Assembly (NCBI GenBank): GCA_963834365.1
Contig: CAWIBS010000029.1
Coordinates: 186,001 to 250,000, forward strand
Source: CAWJAP01 sp963834365
GTDB taxonomy: Bacteria; Acidobacteriota; Vicinamibacteria; Vicinamibacterales; Vicinamibacteraceae
Length of the DNA stretch: 64,000 nucleotides
Direction of reading: 5' to 3'
This document shows, one piece after another, positions 18,897 through 32,580 of this stretch. The position numbers and the translations under genes are program-made. Below the pieces are notes generated by a model. That model was not told the DNA's origin and made no database searches. It saw nothing but the letters and a program-made list of their open reading frames with translations. The stretch's first letter is position 1, and each line of letters opens with the position of its first letter.

Positions 18897-20162
18897 ATGG
18901 CGTTCACACGCAGAGAATTCGTGCGCGGCGGTGTTGCGGCCTTCACGTGGGGGTTCGCGGCGCCGGCGTTCCTGTCGGACGTCGCGCTCGCGCAGGGGGC
19001 GACCTCCCGCAACCTGGTGGTGCTCTACCTCGGCGGCGGCAACGACTCGCTGAACATGGTCGTCCCGTACAACGATGCGTTCTACTACTCGCGCCGGCCG
19101 ACGATTGCGATTCCCGCGGGTTCGGTGCTTCAGATTGGGAGCGACGCGAGTCAGAAGGCGCTGGGCCTGCATCCGCGGATGACCGGCCTCCAGCAGATCT
19201 TCAATCAAGGGCGGCTGGCGATCTTCCAGCGCACCGGCTATCCGAATCTCAGCCGATCGCACTTCCTCGGCACGGACATCTGGTCCACGGCGAGCATGAG
19301 CGCACCGCAGGGGCCGGGCTGGCTGGGCCGCTATCTCGACACGCTGCCGCTCCCCGTGGATCCGCTCGTCGGCTGGAACACCGTACGCGAGCTGCCGCGG
19401 ACGCTGGCGGCGCGAACCGTCGGCGTGCCGTCGATTCCAAGTCCGGCGCAGTATGCGTTCAACAGCCCCAACGGAACCGGGGCGGAGGCGACCTACGCGC
19501 GTCAAACCGCGACCGCGATCGCGTCGCACGTGCCCGTGGACCGGCCGCACCTCGGCTTCGTCAACGGCAACATCCAGAACGCATTCGCGACGCTCGATCG
19601 CGTGGCCACCGTCGCGCAGTATCAGCCGACCACGGCCTATCCCACCACGGGCCTCGGACAGGCGCTCCGCGCGGTGGCCGGCGCCATCGTCCGCGGCATC
19701 GGCACGAAGGTGTTCTGGGTGCAGACGGGCGGGTTCGATACGCATGCGAGCGAGGGTACGTCCACGGCCGGCGCCTATTTCAACCTGATGTCGACGATCA
19801 ACGACGCCGTGATCGCGTTCTACACCGACATGCAGAACCAGTCGCTGCTGGGTCAGACGACGCTGCTGGAGTTCTCGGAGTTCGCGCGCCGGGTCGCCGA
19901 GAACGGCAGCAACGGCACCGACCACGGGGAGGGCGGCGTCATGATGGCTCTCGGCGGCAGCGTCCGCGGCGGCATCTACGGGACCGCGCCGGATCTGAAT
20001 CCGTTTGCCGGCAACCCGACGCTGTCGAGCAACGGCGGGGATGTGCGGTGGGACATCGACTTCCGCCGCGTCTACTCCGAGATCCTCGATCTCTGGCTGG
20101 GTGCGGATTCGGTGACGGTCCTCGGCGGCGACTTCCGTCAGCGCATCGGCTTCCTCGCCTGA
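18897..20162 (+). CDS. DUF1501 domain protein, Tat-exported
   Basis: 421 residues. A twin-arginine leader (MAFTRREFVRGGVAAFTWG) ends around ALAQG; then come the DUF1501 landmarks LVVLYLGGGNDSLNMVVPY, HLVDP-like RSHFLGTDIWSTAS, VFWVQTGGFDTHASEG and NGTDHGEGGVMMALGG. The fold is alkaline-phosphatase-like and sulfatase-related, with His and Asp residues that could bind metal, but the activity is not established. GAGG nine bases upstream supports ATG 18897. Partner of the preceding DUF1800 gene. Frame intact. Confidence 0.9.
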   Translation: MAFTRREFVRGGVAAFTWGFAAPAFLSDVALAQGATSRNLVVLYLGGGNDSLNMVVPYNDAFYYSRRPTIAIPAGSVLQIGSDASQKALGLHPRMTGLQQIFNQGRLAIFQRTGYPNLSRSHFLGTDIWSTASMSAPQGPGWLGRYLDTLPLPVDPLVGWNTVRELPRTLAARTVGVPSIPSPAQYAFNSPNGTGAEATYARQTATAIASHVPVDRPHLGFVNGNIQNAFATLDRVATVAQYQPTTAYPTTGLGQALRAVAGAIVRGIGTKVFWVQTGGFDTHASEGTSTAGAYFNLMSTINDAVIAFYTDMQNQSLLGQTTLLEFSEFARRVAENGSNGTDHGEGGVMMALGGSVRGGIYGTAPDLNPFAGNPTLSSNGGDVRWDIDFRRVYSEILDLWLGADSVTVLGGDFRQRIGFLA

Positions 20163-20170
20163 GCCGCAGT

Positions 20171-20209
20171 TGAAGCCCGGCGCCACCTTGGCGGGCCCGT
20201 TGTCAACAC
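20171..20209 (+). repeat. 39-base dispersed repeat
   Basis: Nearly identical to 31159-31196: TGAAGCCCGGCGCCACC, then TGGCGGGCCCGTT and TCAACAC. Only a T insertion and one substitution separate the copies. The left part carries the common TGAAGCC core and the middle is self-complementary. Confidence 0.7.
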
Positions 20210-20233
20210 AAGTGTCCCGGTTATCGCGACGCG

Positions 20234-20239
20234 TATAAT
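20234..20239 (+). promoter_or_regulatory. -10 box ahead of Ser/Thr kinase gene
   Basis: A perfect TATAAT lies 25 bases before the GTG start of the kinase, giving a leader of about 18 bases. No good -35 sits at the right distance; TTGTCA of the adjacent repeat is too far. Confidence 0.45.
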
Positions 20240-20263
20240 TTTTGTGTCCGATCAGGCGGGCCC

Positions 20264-23816
<3,553 letters not shown>

Positions 23817-23990
23817 GGCTCACCTCCGTTACCCGGCCCAGCTGAGCCCTGGGGGCGAGGCCCCGAAGCTGAGGCTGTTCGACGCCTTCGGCTTGACACG
23901 TTGAGTCTCAAGACGGGTCAACGCTCGCAATCCTTTGCAGGGACGATTGATGCGCGATTCGACCGACGCGCCCACCGTGGAGGCCACCCG

Positions 23991-25335
23991 ATGATGACGA
24001 CACAGTCGCTTGGACGCGCAATCCTCGGCGCGGCACTGGCCGCGGTCACCTTCGGCGCCGGGAACGCCGCGGCCCAGGTGGACTACGAGGTCATGTCCGC
24101 CTTGCAATTCAACTTCTCCAATCCCGGGGCGCGCAGCCTGGCGCTCGCCGGGGCGCTCACCGGCGCGGGCGACGATGCCACGGGGGCGTGGACCAACCCG
24201 GGCGGCCTGACCAACATCTCGAAGGCGGAGATCGGCTTCGAGTTCCGGCAGTTCAACTATTCGACGCTGTTCGTGAACGGCGGCCGCTACGACGGACTCC
24301 CGACGAACATCGGCGTGGACACGCTCTCCTCGCTGACCATCGGCGAGTCCAACGAGACGACCAACAGCCTGTCCTTCGTCTCGGCGGTCGTGCCCCGTTC
24401 GCGCTGGGCCTTTGCGTTCTATCGCACCGAGGTCGCGAACTTCGAGACCGCCCTCTCGACCGACGGCGCGTTCTTCAACGACCCGCCACCCGATCGGCTC
24501 CTGCCGGTGGACGGCACGCTGGACATCGAGATTGCCAACTATGGCGGGTCAGCCGCCTTTCGCCTGACCGATGCGTTCTCGGTCGGGGTCGGCCTGTCGT
24601 TCTACGACTTCTCGCTCGACGTCCCTCGGCTCGAGGTACGACGCGATCAGCACGACCAACATCAACCTGGCCGTGCAGCCAGGGTATTTCTTCGGTCCGC
24701 CCTTGCGCACGGCCGACAACGTCGTCACCACGGAGGTCATCGAAGGCGACGACACGGCCTTCGGCGTCAATGTCGGCGTGTCGATCAACCCGAGCGACGC
24801 GTTCCGGCTCGGCGCCAGCTATCGCCAGGGCCCGGCGTTCGACATCTCCTACGCGCGCACCGTCGAAGGGACCCTCGACGCCGCGAACGACAGCCAGTTC
24901 AACCTGCCAGACGTCATCGCCGTCGGCGCGCTCATCAAGCCCGCCACCGCGCTCAACATCACGGTCGACTACCGCCGCGTGATGTATTCCCAGATGACGA
25001 GCGACATGAACGTGGTGATTTCAGAGTGGGATACCTCCGAGGACTATGTGATCGACGATGCGAACGAGATTCGGCTCGCGGGCGAATTCCTGTTCACCAA
25101 CCTCCCCTTCGTCCTGGCCGTCCGCGGCGGCACCTGGTTCGATCCGGATCACCGGATTCGCTTCGAGGGCAGCGCGAACAACAAGGCCGATGAGATCCTG
25201 TTTCCACCGGGCGAAGACCTGTGGCACGTGACCGGAGGGGCCGGCCTCGTGTTCCCGAAGGTGCAGTTCGACATCGGCTACGACTACTCGGAGCGCGTCA
25301 AGACGTTCTCCGTGTCCGCAATCTACCGTTTCTGA
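23991..25335 (+). CDS. Outer-membrane protein, FadL/OmpP1-like (one frame break)
   Basis: About 447 residues. Signal peptide ends AAAQ; the N-terminal hatch-like region FNFSNPGARSLALAGALTGAGDDATGAWTNPGGL is the hallmark of the FadL/TodX/OmpP1 family of outer-membrane channels for hydrophobic molecules. The barrel ends with VSAIYRF, a typical C-terminal aromatic. ATG 23991 is preceded by GTGGAGG with seven-base spacing. One extra base near 24640 breaks the frame between LDVPRLEVR and YDAISTTNINL. A perfect TTGACA at 23893-23898 upstream has no clear -10. Confidence 0.82.
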
Positions 25336-25416
25336 ACCGCCCGTTTCTGACCGCCGGGTCACGCTCCCCGGGCCTCCACCGAAGTGGGACAGGCTTCAGC
25401 CCTGTCTGACCTGCAG

Positions 25417-26617
25417 TCACAACGCGCCGCCGTTGAGCAGCTTGACGATCGTCGGCGAGATGTACCGCAAGTCGGTCGCGAACTGGTCGGCGTTCGGTCT
25501 CGCCAGCGCGTAGGTGCGCCGCGCCGCGGCGGCGAGGCTCGTGTCGTTGTTGAGGATGGCGAGCGCCGCCTGGCTGCACGCGAGATACAGGTGCATGCGG
25601 GGCGAGGGGGTCTCGGGGAATGCCTGCAGGCGCTGCCGGGCTCCGGCGTAGTCGCCGCGATGGAAGAGGAGCACGGCTTCCCGCTCGGCGGCCGTGCGTC
25701 TGCGCGTCGCGTCGGCCGCGGCGATTGCCGACGCGTCAGGCTTCGTCGAGGCGTCCAGGGACGCGAGCTCGTTGCGGAGCGCGGCGAGCGCCGGGTGCTG
25801 CGGATTGGCCGCGGCGAGCCGCGCAATCTCCTGGCCGGCGGCGGCGGCGTTGCGACTGGCGAGCGCCGTCCGCGCCCGTCCTGCGATCTGCTCTTCGCCC
25901 CGGCGACGGACGTCGGCGAGATCGCTGCGCAGCTGCGCCAGGCCCGGATGCTGCGGGTTCAGCGTGCTGAGCCGCTGGATCTGGGCCTGCGCTTCGGTGT
26001 CGTTGCCCCTCGAGATCGCCTGTCGGGCCATCTCGACAGCCTGAGCCCCTTCCTCGGCCACGATCCGACGCTCGAGCGCGCCCAGCTCCGTCTGGCTGCG
26101 GGCATCTTTCGCCGATGCGCGGGCGGAGTTCGCGCTGACGCGCGCGTCAACGAAGCGCTTGTCCTTGAGCGCCTGATCGGCCGCATACATCGCCCGCTGG
26201 AACTCGGCTTGCCAGACCGGCGGCTTGGCGGCCACACGCGCCGCGTCCTCCCGGGCCTTGGTGATGGCGGCGTTGGCAAGCTGTGAACTCGCGCTCCTCG
26301 CGCTGGCTGATCAACCCCTGCGCCAGCGCGCCTTCGAGCAGCCGGATGCCCTCCGCATGACGCCCGGTCCGCGCCGCGATCAGTCCGAGGTAGTAATCGG
26401 GGATGAACGGGGCGAGGTTGAGCCCCCCGAAGCTGGCCTTCCGCGACTGACGGGGGCCGCGCTCGCGAGCTTCGAGGAGCTTCGTTTCCGCGACCGCGTC
26501 GTTGCCGCGGTTGAACGCCTCGACGCCCTGCTCGTACGCGATCACCCAGGCCGGTTGCGCGGCAGCCGGCGCCGCGAGCAGGTACAGGGCCACGAGCGTG
26601 AGGCAGGCCAGTCGCAT
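25417..26617 (-). CDS. Exported helical-repeat protein (one frame break)
   Basis: About 400 residues. The N-terminus is a signal peptide (MRLACLTLVALYLLAAPAAAQ). It is followed by TPR-like helices (WVIAYEQGVEAFNRGNDAVAETKLLEARERG; PDYYLGLIAARTGRHAEGIRLLEGAL). The long Ala-rich helical region resembles the coil regions of the two Ser/Thr kinases in this window. One extra T near 26283 splits it; reading resumes at QLANAAITKAREDAARVAAK. Start 26617 is preferred over 26638 because the signal peptide begins there. No enzymatic motif. It may be a soluble partner of the kinase sensory regions, which is speculation. Confidence 0.7.
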
Positions 26618-26671
26618 TGGGGCGCGTGCCCTCATCATACCAACGTCGTTCCCGCGGGCCCTGGCGCGCGG

Positions 26672-26680
26672 TGATACACT
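26672..26680 (+). promoter_or_regulatory. Extended -10 box ahead of ECF sigma gene
   Basis: TGATACACT is an extended -10 (TGn plus TACACT) about 78 bases before the sigma-factor start. No convincing -35 was seen, and an ECF-type autoregulatory motif was not recognised. Confidence 0.35.
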
Positions 26681-26757
26681 AGCGCGCTTGCCGGACATCG
26701 GCGCCGCAGAGCTTTCAATCCGCGGATGCCGTCACACACGTAATCTGCAGTGACGCC

Positions 26758-27396
26758 ATGATGTGGCTGTTGTGGGCGCTCTCGCTGCCGGACGAGCGTT
26801 CACCACATCGCGAGGCAGGGGAGGCCGCCGACCTCGACGCGGTCAGGCGCATGGCGTCGGGCGACGCCGAGGCGCTGGCCGCGCTCTACGATCGCCACGG
26901 ACGGGCCGTGTACTCACTTGCCTTGCGCGTGCTCGGCGACGTGTCGGCGGCCGAGGAGATCACCCAGGATGTGTTCGCCCAGGCCTGGCGGCAGTCGGCG
27001 CGGTACGACACCTCGCGCGGCGCCGTCGTCGCCTGGCTGCTGATGATGTCGCGGAGCCGGTCCATCGATCGGCTGCGGTCTCGCCGCGGCCTTCCGCCGA
27101 CGACCGGTGACCCCGACCTCACGATGAGCCTCCTGCCCGATCGCGGGGAGGGGCCGGAAGGCGCGACGCTCACCGCGGAGCAGGCGGCGCGGGTCCGCCG
27201 CGGGCTGGAGGCGCTGCCGCTCGTCCAGCGGGTGGCGATCGAGCTCGCATTCTATGAGGGACTGACGCATGTCGAGATCGCCGAACGCCTCGAGGTCCCG
27301 CTCGGCACGATCAAGACGCGCATCCGACTGGGTCTGATGAAGCTGAAGGACGCCTTCCTCGTCGCGAGTGCCGCATCGGCCGGGGGCCGGCCATGA
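26758..27396 (+). CDS. ECF-type RNA polymerase sigma factor
   Basis: 212 residues. Region 2: ALAALYDRHGRAVYSLALRVLGDVSAAEEITQDVF-type helices binding the -10 and core enzyme. Region 4: PLVQRVAIELAFYEGLTHVEIAERLEVPLGTIKTRIRLGLMKL, a clear helix-turn-helix. It directs polymerase to a stress or envelope regulon. Its stop overlaps the start of the next gene by four bases (ATGA), so the sigma factor and its antagonist are translationally coupled. The SigK/RskA-type pairing fits the partner. Frame intact. Confidence 0.92.
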   Translation: MMWLLWALSLPDERSPHREAGEAADLDAVRRMASGDAEALAALYDRHGRAVYSLALRVLGDVSAAEEITQDVFAQAWRQSARYDTSRGAVVAWLLMMSRSRSIDRLRSRRGLPPTTGDPDLTMSLLPDRGEGPEGATLTAEQAARVRRGLEALPLVQRVAIELAFYEGLTHVEIAERLEVPLGTIKTRIRLGLMKLKDAFLVASAASAGGRP

Positions 27397-28289
27397 CCAC
27401 CCCGGATCGCGAGCGGCTGTCCGAGCTCGCCAGCCTGCAGGCGCTGGGCGTGCTGTCGGTCGAGGAGCGTGCGCAGCTCGTGCAGGCGGCGCAACAGGAC
27501 GCGGAGCTGCGCGCCGAGATTCACGGGTTCGAGACCACGGCAATGGCGCTGGCGGCGGCGGTGCCCCAGGTCGATCCGCCGGCGGGCCTGCGAAGCCGCA
27601 TCCTGTCATCGGTCGGCGGGCGCGTCGTCCCGATGGAACGGCGGCCGGTGGTCGAGCGGCGGCGCCCGAGCGCGCTGCCGGCCTGGCTGGCGGCGGCAGC
27701 GGCCCTGTTCGCGGCGATGGGTCTGGGCCTCTGGGCGCTGCAGTTACGCGGAGCGCTCGTGGAGATGGGCGCCCGGGTCGATGCGGCCGAGCGCGAAGTG
27801 ACGTCGATCCGTCGGACGCTGGGGCAGGAGCGCGAGCGCGTCCGCGTGCTGCAGACCAACGCGGAAGTGCTGTTCGCCCCCGACATGGTCCGTGTGGACC
27901 TCGCGGGCCAGCCCGCCGCGCCACAGGCGGCCGCCCGCGCGTTCTGGAGCCGGCGTCGGGGCATGACGTTCGCCGCCAACGCCCTCCCGCCTCTCCCGGC
28001 CACCAAGTCCTACCAGGTGTGGGTGCTCACCTCCGGGCAGCCGCCCATCAGCGCCGGACTCATCGCTCCCGATCCCCAGGGCAGCGCGCTCGCCCACTTC
28101 GTGACGCCCCCCGATGTGCCGACGCCGGTGGCGGTCGCCGTCACGCTCGAACCCGCAGGCGGCGTCCCACAGCCGACCGGAGACAAGGTCCTGGTCGGTC
28201 TCGTCGGGAACTGTAGACTCAGGCTACAGGCTGCGGGCTACAGGCTACGGGAAGAGCTTCCTGAAGCCCGTAGTCCCCGTCGCCCGTAG
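27393..28289 (+). CDS. Anti-sigma factor, RskA/anti-sigma-K type
   Basis: 298 residues. The N-terminal zinc-less anti-sigma helices (LSELASLQALGVLSVEERAQLVQAA) would hold the sigma factor in the cytoplasm. A single membrane helix (ALPAWLAAAAALFAAMGLGLWAL) is followed by a coiled coil and the extracytoplasmic RskA domain (FAANALPPLPATKSYQVWVLTSGQPPISAGLI). Release would follow regulated proteolysis. The last 24 or so residues after KVLVGLVGNC are encoded by a heptad array and are Arg/Leu-rich nonsense-like, so the original stop was probably at about 28210. Confidence 0.88.
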   Translation: MTTPDRERLSELASLQALGVLSVEERAQLVQAAQQDAELRAEIHGFETTAMALAAAVPQVDPPAGLRSRILSSVGGRVVPMERRPVVERRRPSALPAWLAAAAALFAAMGLGLWALQLRGALVEMGARVDAAEREVTSIRRTLGQERERVRVLQTNAEVLFAPDMVRVDLAGQPAAPQAAARAFWSRRRGMTFAANALPPLPATKSYQVWVLTSGQPPISAGLIAPDPQGSALAHFVTPPDVPTPVAVAVTLEPAGGVPQPTGDKVLVGLVGNCRLRLQAAGYRLREELPEARSPRRP

Positions 28290-28303
28290 TCCGTAGCCCT
28301 GTC
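28220..28303. repeat. Heptad repeat array, twelve exact units, self-complementary
   Basis: Exactly twelve seven-base units. The first five are CAGGCTA/CGGGCTA/CGGGAAG types and the last six their inverses (CGTAGTC, CCCGTAG, TCCGTAG). The array folds about AGCTTCC at 28255-28261. It encodes the tail and TAG stop of the anti-sigma gene. Confidence 0.9.
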
Positions 28304-28413
28304 TTCTCCCCGCCCATCCGGAAAACCGGAGCCCGCGTAGAGCCTGTTGACCTGACGAGACGTCGGCTCAGCCCGTCGGAGCTGGCGAGGCCGGGGCCTG
28401 AGGAGGTGATCCG

Positions 28414-29776
28414 GTGAGAAAGACGGGCTGGCTGATCTGTACGACATTGCTGGTCGGGGCGCTGATGGTGCCCGGACAGGCCTCGAGCCATCGCGAGGCG
28501 CCGCTGATTGCGCTCGATCCGGTGGCCGACAACACCGACGTGTACGCGTTCGTCGATCCGAACGACCGCGACATGGTCACGCTCATCGCGAACTTCGTGC
28601 CGTTCCAGAAACCCGACGGCGGCCCGAACTTCTATCTGTTCGACCCGAACGTCGTCTACGAGATCCACGTGGACAACAACGGCGATGCCGTCGAGGACGT
28701 CACGTTCCAGTGGCGGTTCACCACCGAGCGCCGCAATCCGGCGACGTTCCTCTACAACACGGGTCCGGTCACCACGATCGACGATGCCGATCTCAACGTG
28801 CGCCAGTTCTATCGCCTGATCCGCATCGACGGCCCGCGGCGCACCGGCTCGATGCGCGAGCTCTCCGGCCGGCTGCCGGTGCCGCCGCCCAACATCGGGC
28901 CGCGCTCGACGCCCAACTACGCCCTGTTCGCCGGCGGCGTGCAGCAGGTGCCGCCTGTCGGCATGCGCGTCTTCGCCGGCCAGCGCGACGAGGGCTTCTA
29001 CGTCGATCTCGGGATCTTCGACCTGCTGGGAGTCGGTACCGGGCAGGTGGAGGACAGCACGGCCGGGTTCAACGTGAGCACGCTGGCGATCCAGGTGCCG
29101 ATGTCGCAGCTGACGCGCAGCGGTGCGCGTCCGTCCGGGCCCAACGATCCGAACGCGATCATCGGCGTCTGGTCGACGGCGAGCCGACCCGCCATCGCGA
29201 CCCGATCCGCCGGCGCGATCGACTACTCGGGCGATCTCGTGCAGGTCTCGCGTCTCGGCATGCCGCTCGTCAACGAGGCGGTGATCGATCTGGCGCGCAA
29301 GGACGTCTTCAACTCGATCGAGCCCACCAGCGATTCGGCGGCGCTCGACCGCGTCCTCGATCCCGAAGTCCCCAAGCTGCTCGATCTGATCTTCGGCGTG
29401 AAGTCGCCGCCGGCGCCGCGCCAGGATCTGGTCACCATCTTCCTCACCGGCATTCCCGGCCTGAATCAGCCGCCCAGCGTCCGGCCCTCCGAGATGCTGC
29501 GCCTCAACATGGGCATCCCGCCCGTCGGTGTGGACGATCCGGGCTACGACCGCAACGGCGTGCTGCGCGGTGATGCCGGCGGGTTTCCCGAACGGCCGTC
29601 GGGTCGGCGACGACGTGCTCGACATCGTGCTGCAGGCGGCAGCAGGGGCGACGCCGCTGACGCCGGCGTTCAACCGATCGCCCAACAACGGGCTGGGCGA
29701 TGGCGTGAACAACAACGACGTGCCGTATCTGCGGTCGTTTCCCTATCTGGGCGTGCCCCATGCGGGCAACCGGTAG
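28414..29776 (+). CDS. DUF4331 family protein, exported (one frame break)
   Basis: About 453 residues. A perfect ribosome site (AGGAGG at 28401-28406) sits seven bases before GTG 28414. Signal peptide ends QASS; next is the family hallmark SHREAPLIALDPVADNTDVYAF. The rest is rich in beta strands, ending NGLGDGVNNNDVPYLRSFPYLGVPHAGNR. One extra G near 29578 shifts the frame before FPNGRRVGDDVLDIVL. DUF4331 has no proven activity. It is repeatedly found beside TPR and HupE-like membrane proteins, as here, in bacteria with large envelopes. Confidence 0.88.
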
Positions 29777-29831
29777 CACAGGGGTGACCCCGGGCTGAAG
29801 TCCCGGGGTCAGTTCCGCCGATGGAATGCTC

Positions 29832-31065
29832 ATGACCTCCAAGCGTGTCCTCGTCTGTGGTCTCGTGCTGGCGCTGCCGGCACTCGTCGCCTGTCAGGAC
29901 CGGGCGGCGCCGCGCCGCGGTCGCCGCTCCCGCGCCGCTCGCGGTCGGCACCCCGGGCGGCCCCACCACCTCGCGCGACGACCTCACGTCGGCGATTCAC
30001 GCGCTCGAGGCGCGGATCGCCGCCGATCGCACCGACGCGACCGCCGCCGCCCGGCTCGCGGAGGCGCTCGTGCGCCAGACCAGGGTGACCAACAATCCCG
30101 GGCTCGCGGTGCGTGCCGAAGACGTCCTGCGCGTCGCGCTCGCGGCGCAACCGGGGCACTACGAGTCCACACGAATGCTCGGCACCGTGCTGTTGTCGCA
30201 GCACCGGTTCCGCGAGGCGATCGAGGTTGCGGAGCGCGCGATCGGGCTCGAGCCGAAGGACGCCTGGAACCACGGCGTCGCGGGCGATGCGTATCTCGAG
30301 CTCGGGGAGTACGACCAGGCCTTCGCGGCGTTCGATCGCATGATGCGCACGAGGCCCTCGGCGGCTGCGTACGCGCGCGTGTCGTATGCCCGCGAGATCA
30401 GCGGCGATCTCGACGGCGCGATGCGGCTGATGCAGATGGCGCTCGACGCGACCAGCGCCCACGATCCCGAGTCGCTGGCCTGGCACCATGCGCAGCTCGG
30501 CGATCTGCACCTGCTCGGTGGCCGGCTCGCCGACGCGGATCGGGAGTTCCGCCACGCGGCGTTCGCCTTTCCCGATCATCCGCTGGCGATGACGGGCCTG
30601 GCGCGCGTGAAGGAGGCGCGACAGGATCACGCCGGCGCGCTCGCAATCTACGAGGCGCTCATGCGCCGGGGTCCGCTTCCCGACCTGGCGGCGCGCATCG
30701 GCGAGCTGCATGCCCGGATGGGCCGCCGAGCGGAGGCGGAGCGGTACTTCGCCCTGGCCGAGAACGGATGGCGCTACGATACTCCCGAGCCGGCCGCGCT
30801 CGCGCGGTTCCTCTCGAGAGACGATCGGCGCCTGTCGGAGGCGCTGGCCGTCGCCGAGCGCGCGGCCGCGACCCGGCGTGACATCTACACGATGGATGCG
30901 CTCGCGTGGGCCGCGCTCAAGGCCGGCCGGATGGACCTGGCGGTCGAGGCGTCGCGCGCAGCGCGACGCACCGGTACGCGAGACCCGATGATTCTCGAGC
31001 ATGCCGCGCTCATCGACGCCAGGGCTGCCGGGCTGCGGAGGCAGCGGTCCGATCGTGAAGGCTGA
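29832..31065 (+). CDS. TPR lipoprotein (one frame break)
   Basis: About 410 residues. The true N-terminus is in another frame: MTSKRVLVCGLVLALPALVACQDR, a lipoprotein signal with Cys in the lipobox. One extra base near 29915 connects it to APAPLAVGTPGG and about eight TPR units (DAWNHGVAGDAYLELGEYDQAFAAFDRMMRTRP; LGDLHLLGGRLADADREFRHAAFAFP). Probably anchored to a membrane in the periplasm as a scaffold. It lies 55 bases after DUF4331 and before a HupE-like gene, with which it forms a recurrent cluster. Confidence 0.82.
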
Positions 31066-31130
31066 TCGCGACGTCGGACGCCAGCGGGATTGCTCAGACC
31101 AGGAGCTCATTTGTGTTGCTGATGTGGCGC

Positions 31131-31196
31131 AGGCCTTCAGGCCTGCCGTTGGCCGGGCTGAAGCCCGGCGCCACCTGGCGGGCCCGTTATCAACAC
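31131..31196 (+). repeat. REP-like hairpins plus second copy of the 39-base repeat
   Basis: AGGCCTTCAGGCCT is a perfect palindrome at 31131-31144; GGGCTGAAGCCC at about 31156-31167 leads into the 39-base element also found at 20171-20209. The stretch 31066-31212 contains no gene. Confidence 0.7.
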
Positions 31197-31212
31197 GCGT
31201 GAACTCGGGCCG

Positions 31213-32314
31213 ATGCTGATCCTGCGGGTCTCCTGTTTGGGGCGACCGCCCCACCGGGGCCCACGAGCTCGGCCTGACGCGTGTGACGATGACGTTCACC
31301 GCCGAGGGCCGCTACCAGGCGGATGTCCTCGTCGATCCCGAATCGCTGCTGGCGAAGCTCGAGATCCTGGCCGGGCGCCCGCCCTCGACCGGCGTGCCGC
31401 TCGACGAGCTGCCGGCGCGCATCATGGCATTGCAGGACGTCGCGCACGCCCGCGCGCGGTTCCTGTTCGACGGCGTTCGCGCCTCGCCCGATCTGCAGTA
31501 CCTGCCCGGACCGAAGATCCCGCCGGGCACGCCGGGTGTGCCGCCGGCGACGGCGTCCACCGCCACGCTGCGGTTCTCGGGCCCCGTGCCGTCGGGCGCG
31601 CGCACCTTCCAGATCAACTACGGGCTGGTGCTCGGGTCGTACACGCTGACACTGGCCGGCGCCGAGAAGCGGGAGTCTTCCACCGTGTGGCTGGCGGGCG
31701 GCCAGGACAGCCAGCCGTTCAACCTGCGCGACGGCCTCGTCGCGCGGTCCCGGGGCGTCATCGCACGCGAGTACGTCGTGCTCGGCTTCACGCACATCCT
31801 GCCCAAGGGCCTCGATCACATCCTCTTCGTCGTCGGGCTCTTCCTCCTGAGCACGTCGTGGCGCGCACTGCTGCTGCAGGTCACGATGTTCACCCTGGCC
31901 CACTCGCTCACGCTCGCCCTGTCGATGTACGGGGTCGTCTCGCTGCCATCGCGGGTCGTCGAGCCGCTGATCGCGCTGTCCATCAGCTACGTGGCGATCG
32001 AGAACCTGTTCACGACCGACCTCAAGCCGTGGCGCGCAGGCCTGGTCTTCGTCTTCGGCCTGCTGCACGGCCTCGGATTCGCGGGCGTCCTCACCGAGCT
32101 CGGCCTGCCGCGCTCGCAGTTCTTCACGGCGCTCGTCGCCTTCAACGTCGGGGTCGAGGCCGGTCAGCTCGCGGTCATCGGCATTGCCGTCGCGGCTGTC
32201 GGCTGGTGGCGGCGCGCACAGGCCGCGAGCTACCGGCGCTGGGTCGTCGTGCCGGCGAGCCTGGCGATCGCGCTCGTGGGCGTTTACTGGACCGTCATCC
32301 GGCTGGCAGGCTGA
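31213..32314 (+). CDS. HupE/UreJ-like membrane protein (one frame break near the start)
   Basis: About 366 residues. An extracytoplasmic beta domain (MTFTAEGRYQADVLVDPESLL) precedes a six-helix membrane domain. Family motifs are GFTHILPKGLDHILFVVGLFLL, FTLAHSLTLALSMYG and LVFVFGLLHGLGFAGVL, with conserved His residues that in HupE/UreJ relatives may bind nickel. The frame for AHELGLTRVTMTF joins an upstream leader MLILRVSCL only if one extra base near 31245 is removed, so ATG 31213 is the likely start. Ends the DUF4331-TPR-HupE cluster. A metal-transport role is inferred from the family only. Confidence 0.82.
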
Positions 32315-32425
32315 ACGACGCGGCTTCCAGGCAGGAATTCACCGGCGTTGACAGTCGTCGCGTCCGCCTTTTCACTGGCTCCAACCGCTGGAGCGTCAGC
32401 GCGTGCCAGGATCGGTTGCTCCTGA

Positions 32426-32572
32426 TTGTCAGCCCGGCGGATCGCGCGCTGTCAGCGGCTCGACCGTCAAGGAGAAGGGCCGCCCCGAGATGTATCGGGT
32501 GCGGCCCCTGGAGCTGTCAGACATCCGCTGTCAGCTCTGACTCTGGCTGCCGTGTCGCTGTCGTGCTGACAG
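32426..32572. repeat. Five CTGTCAG/CTGACAG motifs and a GC hairpin downstream of the precursor gene
   Basis: TTGTCAG at 32426, CTGTCAG at 32449, 32514 and 32528, and the inverse CTGACAG at 32566. A hairpin with a 12-base left arm and 13-base right arm (one bulge) lies at 32477-32507 (GGGCCGC with GCGGCCC, CCCGA with TCGGG, loop of six). On the minus strand this would follow the precursor stop and may act as a terminator, although no T-run follows. No gene lies in 32315-32580. Confidence 0.45.
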
Positions 32573-32580
32573 CTGATGGC

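Noticed and set aside
20203..20239. TTGTCA at about 20201 paired with TATAAT at 20234 as a full sigma-70 promoter
   Set aside because: The gap between the boxes is about 28 bases, far longer than the usual 16-18.
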